From NCBI GenBank assembly GCA_014379905.1, contig JACMKX010000135.1, positions 1-44,919 of the forward strand: DNA of 44,919 nucleotides, written 5' to 3'. The notes under the pieces were generated by a model. The model did no database searches. It saw only the letters and a program-made list of their open reading frames with translations, and was not told the DNA's origin. A program made the position numbers and the translations under genes. Numbering within the stretch: the first letter of the stretch is position 1; every line of letters begins with the position of its first letter. This stretch comes from Ferruginibacter sp. Lineage in GTDB: Bacteria > Bacteroidota > Bacteroidia > Chitinophagales > Chitinophagaceae. Shown in pieces: positions 17,764 to 25,951 of this stretch.

Positions 17764-17913
17764 AAAGATCCGCCTACAGGCGAAAACGGCGATAAAAAGA
17801 TCGCTGTAAAAGAATTGAGGAAAAATGCATTTAATGCGGTGAAAAATGTAACAGGCGGAAGGCAAAAACCTTCCAGTCGTGTAGAAGTTTTAGACGACTG
17901 GAATATATGGTAA
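17764..17913 (+). pseudogene. Fragment resembling the end of a caspase-type peptidase
   Basis: A plus-strand stretch with good codon use reads PTGENGDKKIAVKELRKNAF and then NVTGGRQKPSSRVEVL, ending in DDWNIW and a stop. The GENGDKKIAVKEL part resembles the EF-hand-like 'D.NGDG.is..EL' turn near the end of bacterial caspase domains, and the tail resembles the end of Bacteroidota caspase-family proteins. There is no credible start codon and no catalytic His/Cys, so it is a remnant. It faces away from the DUF4384-like remnant, which suggests a rearrangement between them near 17760. Confidence 0.4.
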
Positions 17914-17964
17914 TAAAAATACGTGGAGGCTTTTCTACTTGTAACAGGAATGAATATACCCACC

Positions 17965-18001
17965 TTAAATAAAAATGCTGCAGAATTAATCAGCAGCATT
18001 T
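17965..18001 (-). terminator. Terminator of the YtxH-like gene
   Basis: AAATGCTGC (17973-17981) pairs with GCAGCATTT (17993-18001) in a perfect 9-bp stem. On the minus strand it is followed by a T-rich tract, 26 bases after the stop of the small gene at 18027. Confidence 0.75.
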
Positions 18002-18026
18002 CTATTGATACGAAATAGTTCCAGTT

Positions 18027-18242
18027 TTAGCTCTGGCTGTTTTCGTAAACATTATTTGCAGCGTCTGCAAACTTTTCTTTAATATTCTTTGGATTCAAAT
18101 GATCGATTAACTGGCGGCCTTTATCTTTAATATTATCAGCCAGCCTGGTTTTATCTTCCGAACTTAATTTAGCAATTTTATATACTGCAAAGGCAGCCAA
18201 TCCTGCAAGAAGCAGTGCCCCTGTTTTTTGTCCTTTTGTCAT
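18027..18242 (-). CDS. YtxH-like small membrane protein
   Basis: A 71-residue product from ATG 18242. The open frame extends upstream to 18383, but that extension overlaps a terminator and is not protein-like. A short N-terminal hydrophobic helix (about 7-22, TGALLLAGLAAFAVYKI) is followed by an amphipathic lysine/aspartate-rich tail, as in YtxH-family stress proteins. It probably sits in the inner membrane with its tail in the cytoplasm. It is monocistronic, with terminators on both sides. Confidence 0.75.
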   Translation of the reverse strand: MTKGQKTGALLLAGLAAFAVYKIAKLSSEDKTRLADNIKDKGRQLIDHLNPKNIKEKFADAANNVYENSQS

Positions 18243-18348
18243 AATGGTAATTTTAAAGAAATAATTAATTAGGTTACACATACAACTAATAAAAAACCGT
18301 ACCAATCTTATTTTAATGTGCATAAACAAGGGAAATGGGCCATCCTTA

Positions 18349-18380
18349 AAATAAAAAAAGAGAGCATTTTGCTCTCTTTT
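18349..18380 (-). terminator. Terminator of the susCDEF-type operon
   Basis: AAAAGAGAGC (18356-18365) and GCTCTCTTTT (18371-18380) form a perfect 10-bp stem with a five-base loop. On the minus strand it runs straight into a T-tract, 25 bases after the stop of the last gene of the starch-uptake operon. Confidence 0.88.
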
Positions 18381-18404
18381 CAACTATTGGTATATATTAT
18401 GATC

Positions 18405-19553
18405 TTATAACCTTGTAACGGTGTATTTATTGGTAAGAAAATTTACATTTATCTTATAGTTGCCGGCCGTTTGTGCAGGCACCGCATCAGGATCACTCCC
18501 GCCTCCATAATTGGCTCCCAAAGTGCCACCGGTGGCAGCATTACCGCCAAACTGTGGTTGCCAGTTGCCATAAGAAGAAATGAATTTATAGGCGCCGCTT
18601 CCTGCCAGCGCAACAGTGATTTCAAACTCAGCCGAATTTATCCTTGTGAATTTTTGTGCCGGTGGAGGCGCATTATTCCATCCGCCTGCGGTGGCATCAC
18701 CCAAAATATATAATTCCTGTGGCAGAGCATTGCTGCCAAAACTTGAAATAGTAAAAGTTCCGGTTTGGAAATCCATGATCATTTTATACCATCCGCCACT
18801 GCCAGGTGCTACAAAATTGTCGCCGCCCGTACCTGGAGGATAAAAACCAAAACTGCCACTGGTAGAAATGCCCGGTACCTGGTTGCTTGGCACAGCGTAT
18901 TTTTTATCGTAAGGATCAGTTCCCCCATTCTGGCTCAGCACCAGGAATTGATTGTTGGCCGAGAAATCAAAGATACCACCCCATGTTTCATTATTCATCC
19001 TGCTGAATTCCGACTCAACCGGGGGTGCACCAGTCCAGCTCCAGGGTAATGCAGCGCCATTTGCCCAAAGCCTGCTTCCGGCCGGCAATCCCACTCTCGG
19101 AGGAACTTTATAAGGTGTCATTGAAATAGCAAGCGTATTGGAAATGATCCGCTCATTATTATTTGCATAAGAAGATATGAGCCTTGCTTCCATGCTCACG
19201 GGTACATTAAATGCAAATCCCCTGTCTAATAAATAACTATTGAGTTGTTTGGCAGTAAATGTGTCTGTTAGTGCACCCATTACCACACGCCTGAAAGGGT
19301 TGGAAAAATTCTTGGTTACAGAATCAATCTCAATAGTGTATTTAATGTTGGAAGAATCGGTTGAATGGCCGGAATATGTCCAGTTCAGTCTTAATACAGT
19401 ATTGCTGGAATCGGCGGGCACCGGGGCAACAGATATTGCGGATGCTGTTAGTACCGATGCGGTACCTTCTCCATAGGAAGGCAGATCATCTACTTTATCG
19501 CAGGAAGCAAGGGCAAGCAAAGCAACCAGGCAGATGTTGAATATTTTTTTCAT
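18405..19553 (-). CDS. SusE/SusF-like starch-binding surface lipoprotein
   Basis: A 382-residue lipoprotein (lipobox LASC, Cys18). Residues 30-150 are the SusE-type N-terminal immunoglobulin-like domain. Two carbohydrate-binding modules of the SusF type follow. The second has the pattern LYILGDATAGGWNNAPP, then an aromatic-flanked YKFISSYGNWQPQFGG and a late NYKINVNFLTNKYTV strand. Such proteins sit on the cell surface and hold starch near the SusCD importer. It is the last gene of a four-gene operon (26 bases after the SusE-like gene). It is shorter than canonical SusF, which has three modules. Confidence 0.85.
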   Translation of the reverse strand: MKKIFNICLVALLALASCDKVDDLPSYGEGTASVLTASAISVAPVPADSSNTVLRLNWTYSGHSTDSSNIKYTIEIDSVTKNFSNPFRRVVMGALTDTFTAKQLNSYLLDRGFAFNVPVSMEARLISSYANNNERIISNTLAISMTPYKVPPRVGLPAGSRLWANGAALPWSWTGAPPVESEFSRMNNETWGGIFDFSANNQFLVLSQNGGTDPYDKKYAVPSNQVPGISTSGSFGFYPPGTGGDNFVAPGSGGWYKMIMDFQTGTFTISSFGSNALPQELYILGDATAGGWNNAPPPAQKFTRINSAEFEITVALAGSGAYKFISSYGNWQPQFGGNAATGGTLGANYGGGSDPDAVPAQTAGNYKINVNFLTNKYTVTRL

Positions 19554-19579
19554 AATAAAATTTTTAGCTTAATCAGTTT

Positions 19580-20401
19580 TTACTCTACAGAAAATTTACC
19601 GGTCTTAAAATCTACCGTTATTTTATACACTTTCGTAGTGGCCGGCGCCTTAATATCATTTCCGTTTGGTTTAAAATCAGCACCATTTACATTATTTAAA
19701 TTACCATCGCCAGTAAAGCCATATTTGGCGCTCCAGCTACCATAATCCGGTAAGAATAAATAGGAGTTATTGGCAGATAATTCAATTGATAATTCAAATT
19801 TTGAGGAGGATACTTTTGTGAACTTCTGACCCGGCGCATCCGCTTCATTACAACCACACTGCCAGCTGGCGGGTGTAGCATTCCCTGTAATATAAAGATC
19901 AGCAGGTACGGGGTACACTACATCCAGGTAAGGTGTAATGGTTATTTTTACTACGTTGGAATACAGCGGAACCGCTGAATTGGCCAGGCTCGACTTTAAC
20001 CTGATCTCAAAATTATGCGGAACATCTTCCAGCCAGCCTGCGCTTAAAAGCAGCGTGTTAAGTTCGCCTACTGTTGGAAAGTAGGACTGATCGTTGGCTA
20101 TTGCTTTCTGAACACGGAAGGCATTGCTAAAATTTGAACCGGCGGTATCAATTTCCAGGGTATAGGTAACATCCTGTGAACTTAACCCTGTATTAAACTT
20201 GTAGTCGGGATTTGTCCAACGGAAGTTAACTGTAGGATCATTTTTTTGCGCAATATTGAACACAAGCGGGCCGTTGGCCGATGCTGTGAGAGACGGTGGA
20301 GTGCCGCCTTCAAATACAACCTGGTTTTCATCCTTTTTGCAGGAATACAACAGCGTTGTACCAACTGCAAGTAAGGCCAATAATTTTACTATTTTTTTCA
20401 T
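19580..20401 (-). CDS. susE: SusE-like starch-binding surface lipoprotein
   Basis: A 273-residue lipoprotein (lipobox LYSC, Cys21, followed by KKDEN). The N-terminal SusE domain (about 30-155) is followed by one SusF-type binding module (about 165-273), with LYITGNATPASWQC, FTKVSSSKFELSIEL and YSW-type aromatics in YGSWSAKYG, suited to stacking against glucose rings. It lies between susD (22 bases) and the larger SusF-like gene in one operon. A cysteine pair, CGC, in the module is unusual for the family. Confidence 0.85.
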   Translation of the reverse strand: MKKIVKLLALLAVGTTLLYSCKKDENQVVFEGGTPPSLTASANGPLVFNIAQKNDPTVNFRWTNPDYKFNTGLSSQDVTYTLEIDTAGSNFSNAFRVQKAIANDQSYFPTVGELNTLLLSAGWLEDVPHNFEIRLKSSLANSAVPLYSNVVKITITPYLDVVYPVPADLYITGNATPASWQCGCNEADAPGQKFTKVSSSKFELSIELSANNSYLFLPDYGSWSAKYGFTGDGNLNNVNGADFKPNGNDIKAPATTKVYKITVDFKTGKFSVE

Positions 20402-20423
20402 GATAATTATTTTATGAATTTAG

Positions 20424-22028
20424 TTAATAGCCCGGGTTTTGTACCAGGTTTCTGTTGGCGTTCATATCGGCTGATGGTATAGGATAAAGCGCTTTTGTTC
20501 CACCTACCGATGTTCCTGATGACACACCTCCTTTCCATGGCCACAAATAATCTCCGCTGGTGAATTTGTTGTAACGGATAAGATCAGTGCGGCGATGTCC
20601 TTCCCAATGCAATTCTCTTGACCGCTCATCCAGTATAAAGTCCAGCGTAAGATCTGCACTAACAATATTTCCATTGGTATTACCATAAGCCCTTGTGCGC
20701 AGGTTATTAATGTAACCAATGGCAAGATTCAGATCGCCCGTACCACCCCTTTTTACAGCTTCTGCATATATAAGATACATTTCAGCCAAACGGAATAACG
20801 GCAAATCCACATCAGAATGTATGGTGTTGCTTGCTGCTCCACCTGTGCTAGTCAGGTTAATAAATTTTCTAACAGCGTATCCATCCCTGAAACTTGCAAC
20901 GGTATCAATTTCAAGTTGCTGGCCACCCGTGAAAAATTGTGCACGCTTATCAGTGGCACCTGATGGATCTGAGAATTTATTTACCAGCGCCTTTGTTGTC
21001 CTGTGACCTGCCCAGCCTTCGTTCATTCCTGCACTTGAAGAAGCAATATCGCCTCCGGTTGCCCCCTTAATTAAAAAGGTAGTACCACCAAAGCCCTGGG
21101 TTTTGGAGCCATCGTAATTAATCGAAAAAATGGCTTCCGTATTATTCAGGTTATTATCTGCCCTGAAAAGGTTCCTGTAATTTGGAAGCAATGTATAACC
21201 CGCGTCAATTACTTTTTTAGCATAATTCGCTGCGTCTGTCCAGCGCGCCGTACCTGTATAGGTTTCGGCATTTAAATACAAACGTGCCAGCAATGCCCAG
21301 GCAGCTGCTTTATCAACACGGCCAAATTCGTTTGTCCTTGCCGCCATCAATTCTGCATCAATAGCCAGCAACTCGCTTTCGATATAAAGGAAGAGTTCCG
21401 CCCTGGTCGTTTGTTGAGGATTTGGCCCGCCTATCAGGTTTTCTTCTGTTACAAAAGGCGGATTACCAAAAAGGTCCATCAAAACCCAGTAATCAAATGC
21501 ACGCAAAAAACGTACTTCAGGCCTGTATTGACGGATGGCTTCAGCTTCTGCCCCCGAGATTCCTTTAGAACTTAATCGCTCATCTGTTGCCTGGCGTAAA
21601 AATTCATTTACGATAGTAACCTGGTAAATAGATTTATAATATACCCCGTGCAGGAACAGGTTGGCAGGCGAAGTACTCAGGTTGTGAAAATCAGGAACAC
21701 CAGGATCTCCCCAGGCGGTAATGCCTTCATCTGTACTTAACACCTGCGCATTAAAGAAACCCCGGAAAAAATCTGTATTCTGTCCTTCATCAGATCCCGG
21801 GTAGAATACATCCGAAGAACCTGCCGGACCACTATTACCCGTTAAAGCCAGCGTGCCGTAAATTTTAGCAAGCGACTGTTTATATCCCAAAGGAGTACTA
21901 TACACTACATCCGATGTTACATCGTTGGTAGGCGTTAGGTTAAGATCATCTGTGCAGGAAGTAATGCCAGCTCCCAGCAATATTACAATTCCGGCTATTT
22001 TGAAAAAATTATGTTTCATATTTTTCAT
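20424..22028 (-). CDS. susD: SusD/RagB family starch-binding outer-membrane lipoprotein
   Basis: A 534-residue lipoprotein with lipobox ITSC (Cys25 from ATG 22028; ATG 22019 is an alternative start). It carries the SusD-like N-terminal domain, helical TPR-type repeats (for example the WALLARLYLNAETYTG helix), and the RagB/SusD C-terminal region with FRLAEMYLIYAEA and LDFILDERSRELHWEGHRR, a hallmark ending. SusD caps the SusC barrel and delivers glycans into it. It is 23 bases downstream of susC. Confidence 0.93.
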   Translation of the reverse strand: MKNMKHNFFKIAGIVILLGAGITSCTDDLNLTPTNDVTSDVVYSTPLGYKQSLAKIYGTLALTGNSGPAGSSDVFYPGSDEGQNTDFFRGFFNAQVLSTDEGITAWGDPGVPDFHNLSTSPANLFLHGVYYKSIYQVTIVNEFLRQATDERLSSKGISGAEAEAIRQYRPEVRFLRAFDYWVLMDLFGNPPFVTEENLIGGPNPQQTTRAELFLYIESELLAIDAELMAARTNEFGRVDKAAAWALLARLYLNAETYTGTARWTDAANYAKKVIDAGYTLLPNYRNLFRADNNLNNTEAIFSINYDGSKTQGFGGTTFLIKGATGGDIASSSAGMNEGWAGHRTTKALVNKFSDPSGATDKRAQFFTGGQQLEIDTVASFRDGYAVRKFINLTSTGGAASNTIHSDVDLPLFRLAEMYLIYAEAVKRGGTGDLNLAIGYINNLRTRAYGNTNGNIVSADLTLDFILDERSRELHWEGHRRTDLIRYNKFTSGDYLWPWKGGVSSGTSVGGTKALYPIPSADMNANRNLVQNPGY

Positions 22029-22051
22029 TTTACTTAAGTTAATACGAATTT

Positions 22052-25000
22052 TTAGAAGTCAAGGTTTACACCAAGAGTAAAAGTTCTTGGTCTGGGATAA
22101 AAATTGTTATCAATACCGCCGCCTACCTCGGGATCTGCCCCTTTGTATTTTGTAACAACAAAAACGTTCTGAACGCTTGCGTTCACACGCATATCTGCCT
22201 TACTATTGAATACTTTTCCGGCATTATAACCCAGGTTAATATTGTCCATACGGAAAAAAGAAGCATTCTGTACAAAATAATCCGAGTTAAAAAATTTATC
22301 CCCGTCACCGGAAAAACCAGATTTTAGTACTTCCGTAGAACCATTGGCCAAATAACCCAGCGGATCTAGGATATTACGTATAGTACCTGTAGCAGAAGCA
22401 ACATTGTTATACATATAATTTCCAAAACTTGCCCGGGCTATAAATCCTGCATTCCACCTTTTGTATCCCACGTTTCCTGTAAAGCCCATGAAAACATCGG
22501 GGTTTGCACTTTTATAGCGGTACAAATCTTTTTCAGTGATAGAACCATCCCTGTTAAGATCCTCAAATAAATTATCAATTGGCTTACCACTGTCATCGTA
22601 TACCTGTTTGTACACATAAAATGAACCCCTGCTATATCCAACAGAGTTGATCAATATGCTACCACCGGTACCACCTGACCTCGCGCCAAAACGCATGCCT
22701 TCATAATCCGGATCTTCAGAGAAGGTTAGTTTGGTGATCCTGTTTCTGTTGTAGGTAACATTAAAACCAAATTCAACATTCAGGTCTTTTTTACGCACTA
22801 CCTGGCTGTTGATACTAAACTCCACCCCTTTATTCTCCATGTTACCCACGTTGGCCAATGCTACCGGGGCAAAATTTGCACCCGCTGCCTGGCCTACATC
22901 GTTTAACAGGTCTTTTGTTTTTTTCTGGTAGAAATCCACACTACCCGTAATCCGGTTACTAAAGAGCCCAAAATCCAGCGCTACGTTGGTTGTAGCAGTT
23001 TGCTCCCATGTTAATGCAGGATTATATGCTTCCGGGCGATACATATTGTAGAAAATATCTCCCAGCTGGTACATAGCTGTGTTATTACTCATGGTATATC
23101 TTGCCAGGTAAGAATAGTTGCTGATACCATCCTGCTGGCCGGTGATACCATAACCTGCACGAATTTTAAGATCAGAGATCACTTTGCTGTTTTTCAGGAA
23201 ATTTTCTTCACTGATCCTCCATGCGAGCGCTTCCGAATGATAGTTGATCCACCTGTTGTCAGGATTGAGCCGTGATGATCCGTCTCTCCTTCCGTTTACT
23301 TCGATTATATATTTATTATTGAAAGTATAATTGAACCTGCCATAGAAGGAGATGAGCCTGTTTTGAGGTTTATCATATGCAAACAAAGGATCTGAATCTT
23401 TTCTTTTGGAACCGTCCAGGAAATAGTCTGCAAAGCTATAATTCATGTAAGCATTGTCATAATAACCATAACCTGCTGTTACGTCAAACCTGCTTTTAAG
23501 TGCTTTTGCATCTTTGCTATAATTAATATATGCTTCCAGGAATTTATTCTCTATTCTTTGCTTGTATTGATTTCTTTCTCCGCCTCTTTTAAGGTTGCCT
23601 ACATTATCAGCCCTCATGTAACTACTTCTTAAGCTATCGCTCACAATAATTTCACCTGTTCCTTTGGCAATATCATAACCTACGTTGGTGTGCAATCTTA
23701 CATCAGGGAAGAAATGCAATTTATAATCCAGTTGAAGGTTACCTACGCTCCTGTTCACGTTACTTTGATTATCCCTTGCCGCCAGCTGGCTCATGGGGTT
23801 AGTAGGAGCAAGTGCTTTCAGGCCGGTTGTACTATTGGGGTCCAGGTATTCAAAAAAGCCACCATAGCGATAAAAGCCTGTACGCACCGGAACAGTAGGA
23901 TTGAACCTTACTGCATCACCAATTACGCCCGGGGCAAACCTGCTTCTGCTGTTAGACCCTTTTACGCTCAGTTCTACTTTTAAATGATCATTAAAAAAGC
24001 TTGGACTCACATTAACTGCACCAGAGAATCTTTTCAGTTCGCCGGTTTTAATGATACCTTCCTGGTCTAAATAACCAAGTGATATACGGTACGGGAATTT
24101 CATAAAACCTTTGGTACTACCCGCTATACTCAAATTATTATCATTACCAATGGCCCGCTGATATATTTCATCCTGCCAGTCGGTACTTGCCACACCCAGT
24201 TGAGCTATCTGGTTGGGATTTCCTTTTGCCTTAACAAATTCGCGGAACTGATCAGCAGACAACACTTCCATTTGTTTAGAAACGGTACCTACCGATAAAA
24301 GGCTGTTGAAATTGATTTTTGTTTTACCTGCTTTACCCTTTTTGGTGGTAATAATAATAACACCATTAGATGCACGGGAACCATAAATAGCGGCCGCAGA
24401 TGCATCTTTTAAAATACTGAAACTTTCAATATCATTCGGGTTAATGGTAGCCAGGAAATTTGCAGAACCTGCAATTCCACCACCACTTAATTGCACGCCA
24501 TCAACAATGATTAAAGGATCATTGCTGGCAGACAAAGAAGTACCTCCACGGATACGGATAGTACTTCCCGATCCCGGTTCACCGCTGTTGGAGGTGATGT
24601 TTACACCCGCCACCTTACCAAGAATCAGTTGCTCCGGTGTTGTAACCGCACCTTTCTGAAAATCTTTGGAAGTAACGTTCACCGTAGATCCTACCAGGTC
24701 TTTTTTCCTTGCAGTACCATAACCTACTATTACCACCTCGTTTAAATTGGTAGCAGTAGACTGGAGATTTACCTCAAAATTTGTTTGTCCGTTAATAGCC
24801 AATTCCTGGAGCTGGTAGCCTACACCCGATATAACAAGGATCCTGGCACCTGCGGGAACTGTGAGGGAGAAGCTTCCATCGGCACCTGTTGAAGTACCTG
24901 CATTGGAGCCTTTAACCGCAACCGTTATACCTTGTATACCGGTTCCGTTTGCATCCGTTATCTTACCAGATATACCTGTTTGCGCCTTCGCAATACCCGA

Positions 25001-25063
25001 TGATAAAAGGAGAATAAAGAATACACAGAAGTTTCTGAAGAATCGTGGAGTGATTTTTCTCAT
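22052..25063 (-). CDS. susC: SusC/RagA family TonB-linked outer-membrane receptor
   Basis: 1003 residues from ATG 25063, which gives a clean signal peptide ending IAKAQ; an upstream ATG at 25105 would place 14 extra residues before it and overlap the operator-like palindrome. It has a carboxypeptidase-regulatory-like domain (about 28-110), then the plug with VVIVGYGTARKKDLVGS, VAGVNI and IRIRGGTSLSASNDPLIIVDG, then a 22-strand-type barrel ending in a C-terminal Phe (GVNLDF). It imports starch oligosaccharides with TonB energy. First gene of the susC-D-E-F-like operon. Confidence 0.95.
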   Translation of the reverse strand: MRKITPRFFRNFCVFFILLLSSGIAKAQTGISGKITDANGTGIQGITVAVKGSNAGTSTGADGSFSLTVPAGARILVISGVGYQLQELAINGQTNFEVNLQSTATNLNEVVIVGYGTARKKDLVGSTVNVTSKDFQKGAVTTPEQLILGKVAGVNITSNSGEPGSGSTIRIRGGTSLSASNDPLIIVDGVQLSGGGIAGSANFLATINPNDIESFSILKDASAAAIYGSRASNGVIIITTKKGKAGKTKINFNSLLSVGTVSKQMEVLSADQFREFVKAKGNPNQIAQLGVASTDWQDEIYQRAIGNDNNLSIAGSTKGFMKFPYRISLGYLDQEGIIKTGELKRFSGAVNVSPSFFNDHLKVELSVKGSNSRSRFAPGVIGDAVRFNPTVPVRTGFYRYGGFFEYLDPNSTTGLKALAPTNPMSQLAARDNQSNVNRSVGNLQLDYKLHFFPDVRLHTNVGYDIAKGTGEIIVSDSLRSSYMRADNVGNLKRGGERNQYKQRIENKFLEAYINYSKDAKALKSRFDVTAGYGYYDNAYMNYSFADYFLDGSKRKDSDPLFAYDKPQNRLISFYGRFNYTFNNKYIIEVNGRRDGSSRLNPDNRWINYHSEALAWRISEENFLKNSKVISDLKIRAGYGITGQQDGISNYSYLARYTMSNNTAMYQLGDIFYNMYRPEAYNPALTWEQTATTNVALDFGLFSNRITGSVDFYQKKTKDLLNDVGQAAGANFAPVALANVGNMENKGVEFSINSQVVRKKDLNVEFGFNVTYNRNRITKLTFSEDPDYEGMRFGARSGGTGGSILINSVGYSRGSFYVYKQVYDDSGKPIDNLFEDLNRDGSITEKDLYRYKSANPDVFMGFTGNVGYKRWNAGFIARASFGNYMYNNVASATGTIRNILDPLGYLANGSTEVLKSGFSGDGDKFFNSDYFVQNASFFRMDNINLGYNAGKVFNSKADMRVNASVQNVFVVTKYKGADPEVGGGIDNNFYPRPRTFTLGVNLDF

Positions 25064-25087
25064 AAAGCAATCGTTAAGTTTGAAGAA

Positions 25088-25104
25088 TGTGTATTTTGTA
25101 CACA
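25088..25104. promoter_or_regulatory. Operator-like palindrome upstream of susC (GTGTA-N5-TACAC)
   Basis: TGTGTATTTTGTACACA: perfect 6-base arms around five bases, 24 bases before the susC start. The same core occurs before the amylase-nudix unit (29124-29138) and the sugar transporter unit (40400-40414), each within 30 bases of the start codon. Probable site of the local Nudix-type regulator. Confidence 0.7.
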
Positions 25105-25192
25105 AATAAAAAGAAAATTGACGAATTATTTCGTTTTGTGAAAAACTTTTTTAAAAAAAAATTAAATAATTTAAACAAAAATGCTTAAAGGG

Positions 25193-25930
25193 CTAAAAAG
25201 CAATACCATTCCACTTTTTTGTGCTTTTTTCATACTTGGCATAATCGAACCGGTACAACCTCCCCGGCCTGTGGGGTACATCTGTTTCTACTTCATCCAT
25301 ATCTATCAAAAAGTCCATGGCAAAGAATTTTTTTCGAAAATTCCTGCGGTCCAGTTTGATGTTTAAAATGGCTTCGTACAAATTTTGCAATTCCCTTAAA
25401 GAGAACTTATTAGGTAATAAACTAAATCCCAGCGGGTGCTCTCTCACTCTTTTTTGCAGCTGTGAATAACTGGTATCAAATATTTCTTTATGATCAAAAG
25501 CCATTTCAGAAACACTGTCTATATCATGCCAGTGTAACTCGTTATCGAGTATTTTAAGTTTATGATGCTGGATGTTAATGAGCGAACAATACGCTACTGT
25601 TACTACCCTGCTGGCCGGATGCCTTTCTACCTCCCCAAACGTGTGCACCTGTTCCAGGAAAAGATCGTTCAATCCTGTTCGTTGTTTTAAAATGCGATAA
25701 GCTGCTTCATCCAGGCCCTCATTGGGTTCCACAAGGTCGCCCAGTAACGACCACTGCCCCTGGTATTGTTTAAGATCCGATCGGATGAGCAATACTTTAA
25801 GCTTGTTTTCATCAAAACCAAAAATCACGCAATCCACACTCAGGGCAACCCTGTTGGTGCTTTCAACTTCCGATTGTATGGTCTTAAAGGTTTTTATTCT
25901 GTTTTTGGCAGCAGTCATAGTTTCTTCCAT
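25193..25930 (-). CDS. Nudix-fold transcriptional regulator (NrtR/AraR-like) with degenerate Nudix box
   Basis: A 245-residue protein with an N-terminal Nudix fold (about 25-160) and a C-terminal winged helix (about 165-235, including FSLRELQNLYEAIL and DRRNFRKKFFAMDFL). In the Nudix box (residues 65-87), the second glycine is Asp65, and the REuxEE core is R79-I-L-K-Q-R84, so the metal-binding glutamates are lost and hydrolysis is not expected. NrtR-type Nudix regulators are known sensors of sugars or nucleotides in Bacteroidota, for example AraR for arabinose. It follows the amylase gene by 21 bases in the same operon and is the best candidate to bind the three shared palindromes. Confidence 0.88.
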   Translation of the reverse strand: MEETMTAAKNRIKTFKTIQSEVESTNRVALSVDCVIFGFDENKLKVLLIRSDLKQYQGQWSLLGDLVEPNEGLDEAAYRILKQRTGLNDLFLEQVHTFGEVERHPASRVVTVAYCSLINIQHHKLKILDNELHWHDIDSVSEMAFDHKEIFDTSYSQLQKRVREHPLGFSLLPNKFSLRELQNLYEAILNIKLDRRNFRKKFFAMDFLIDMDEVETDVPHRPGRLYRFDYAKYEKSTKKWNGIAF

Positions 25931-25951
25931 AAAATTGTATAAGGGTTCAAT

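Noticed and set aside
18243..18383. Upstream extension of the YtxH-like gene to an earlier ATG
   Set aside because: The extension overlaps the terminator of the sus operon and adds no sensible sequence; ATG 18242 gives a typical YtxH-like protein.
24990..25105. ATG 25105 as the susC start
   Set aside because: It would include the operator-like palindrome in the coding region and add 14 residues before a complete signal peptide; ATG 25063 is more plausible.
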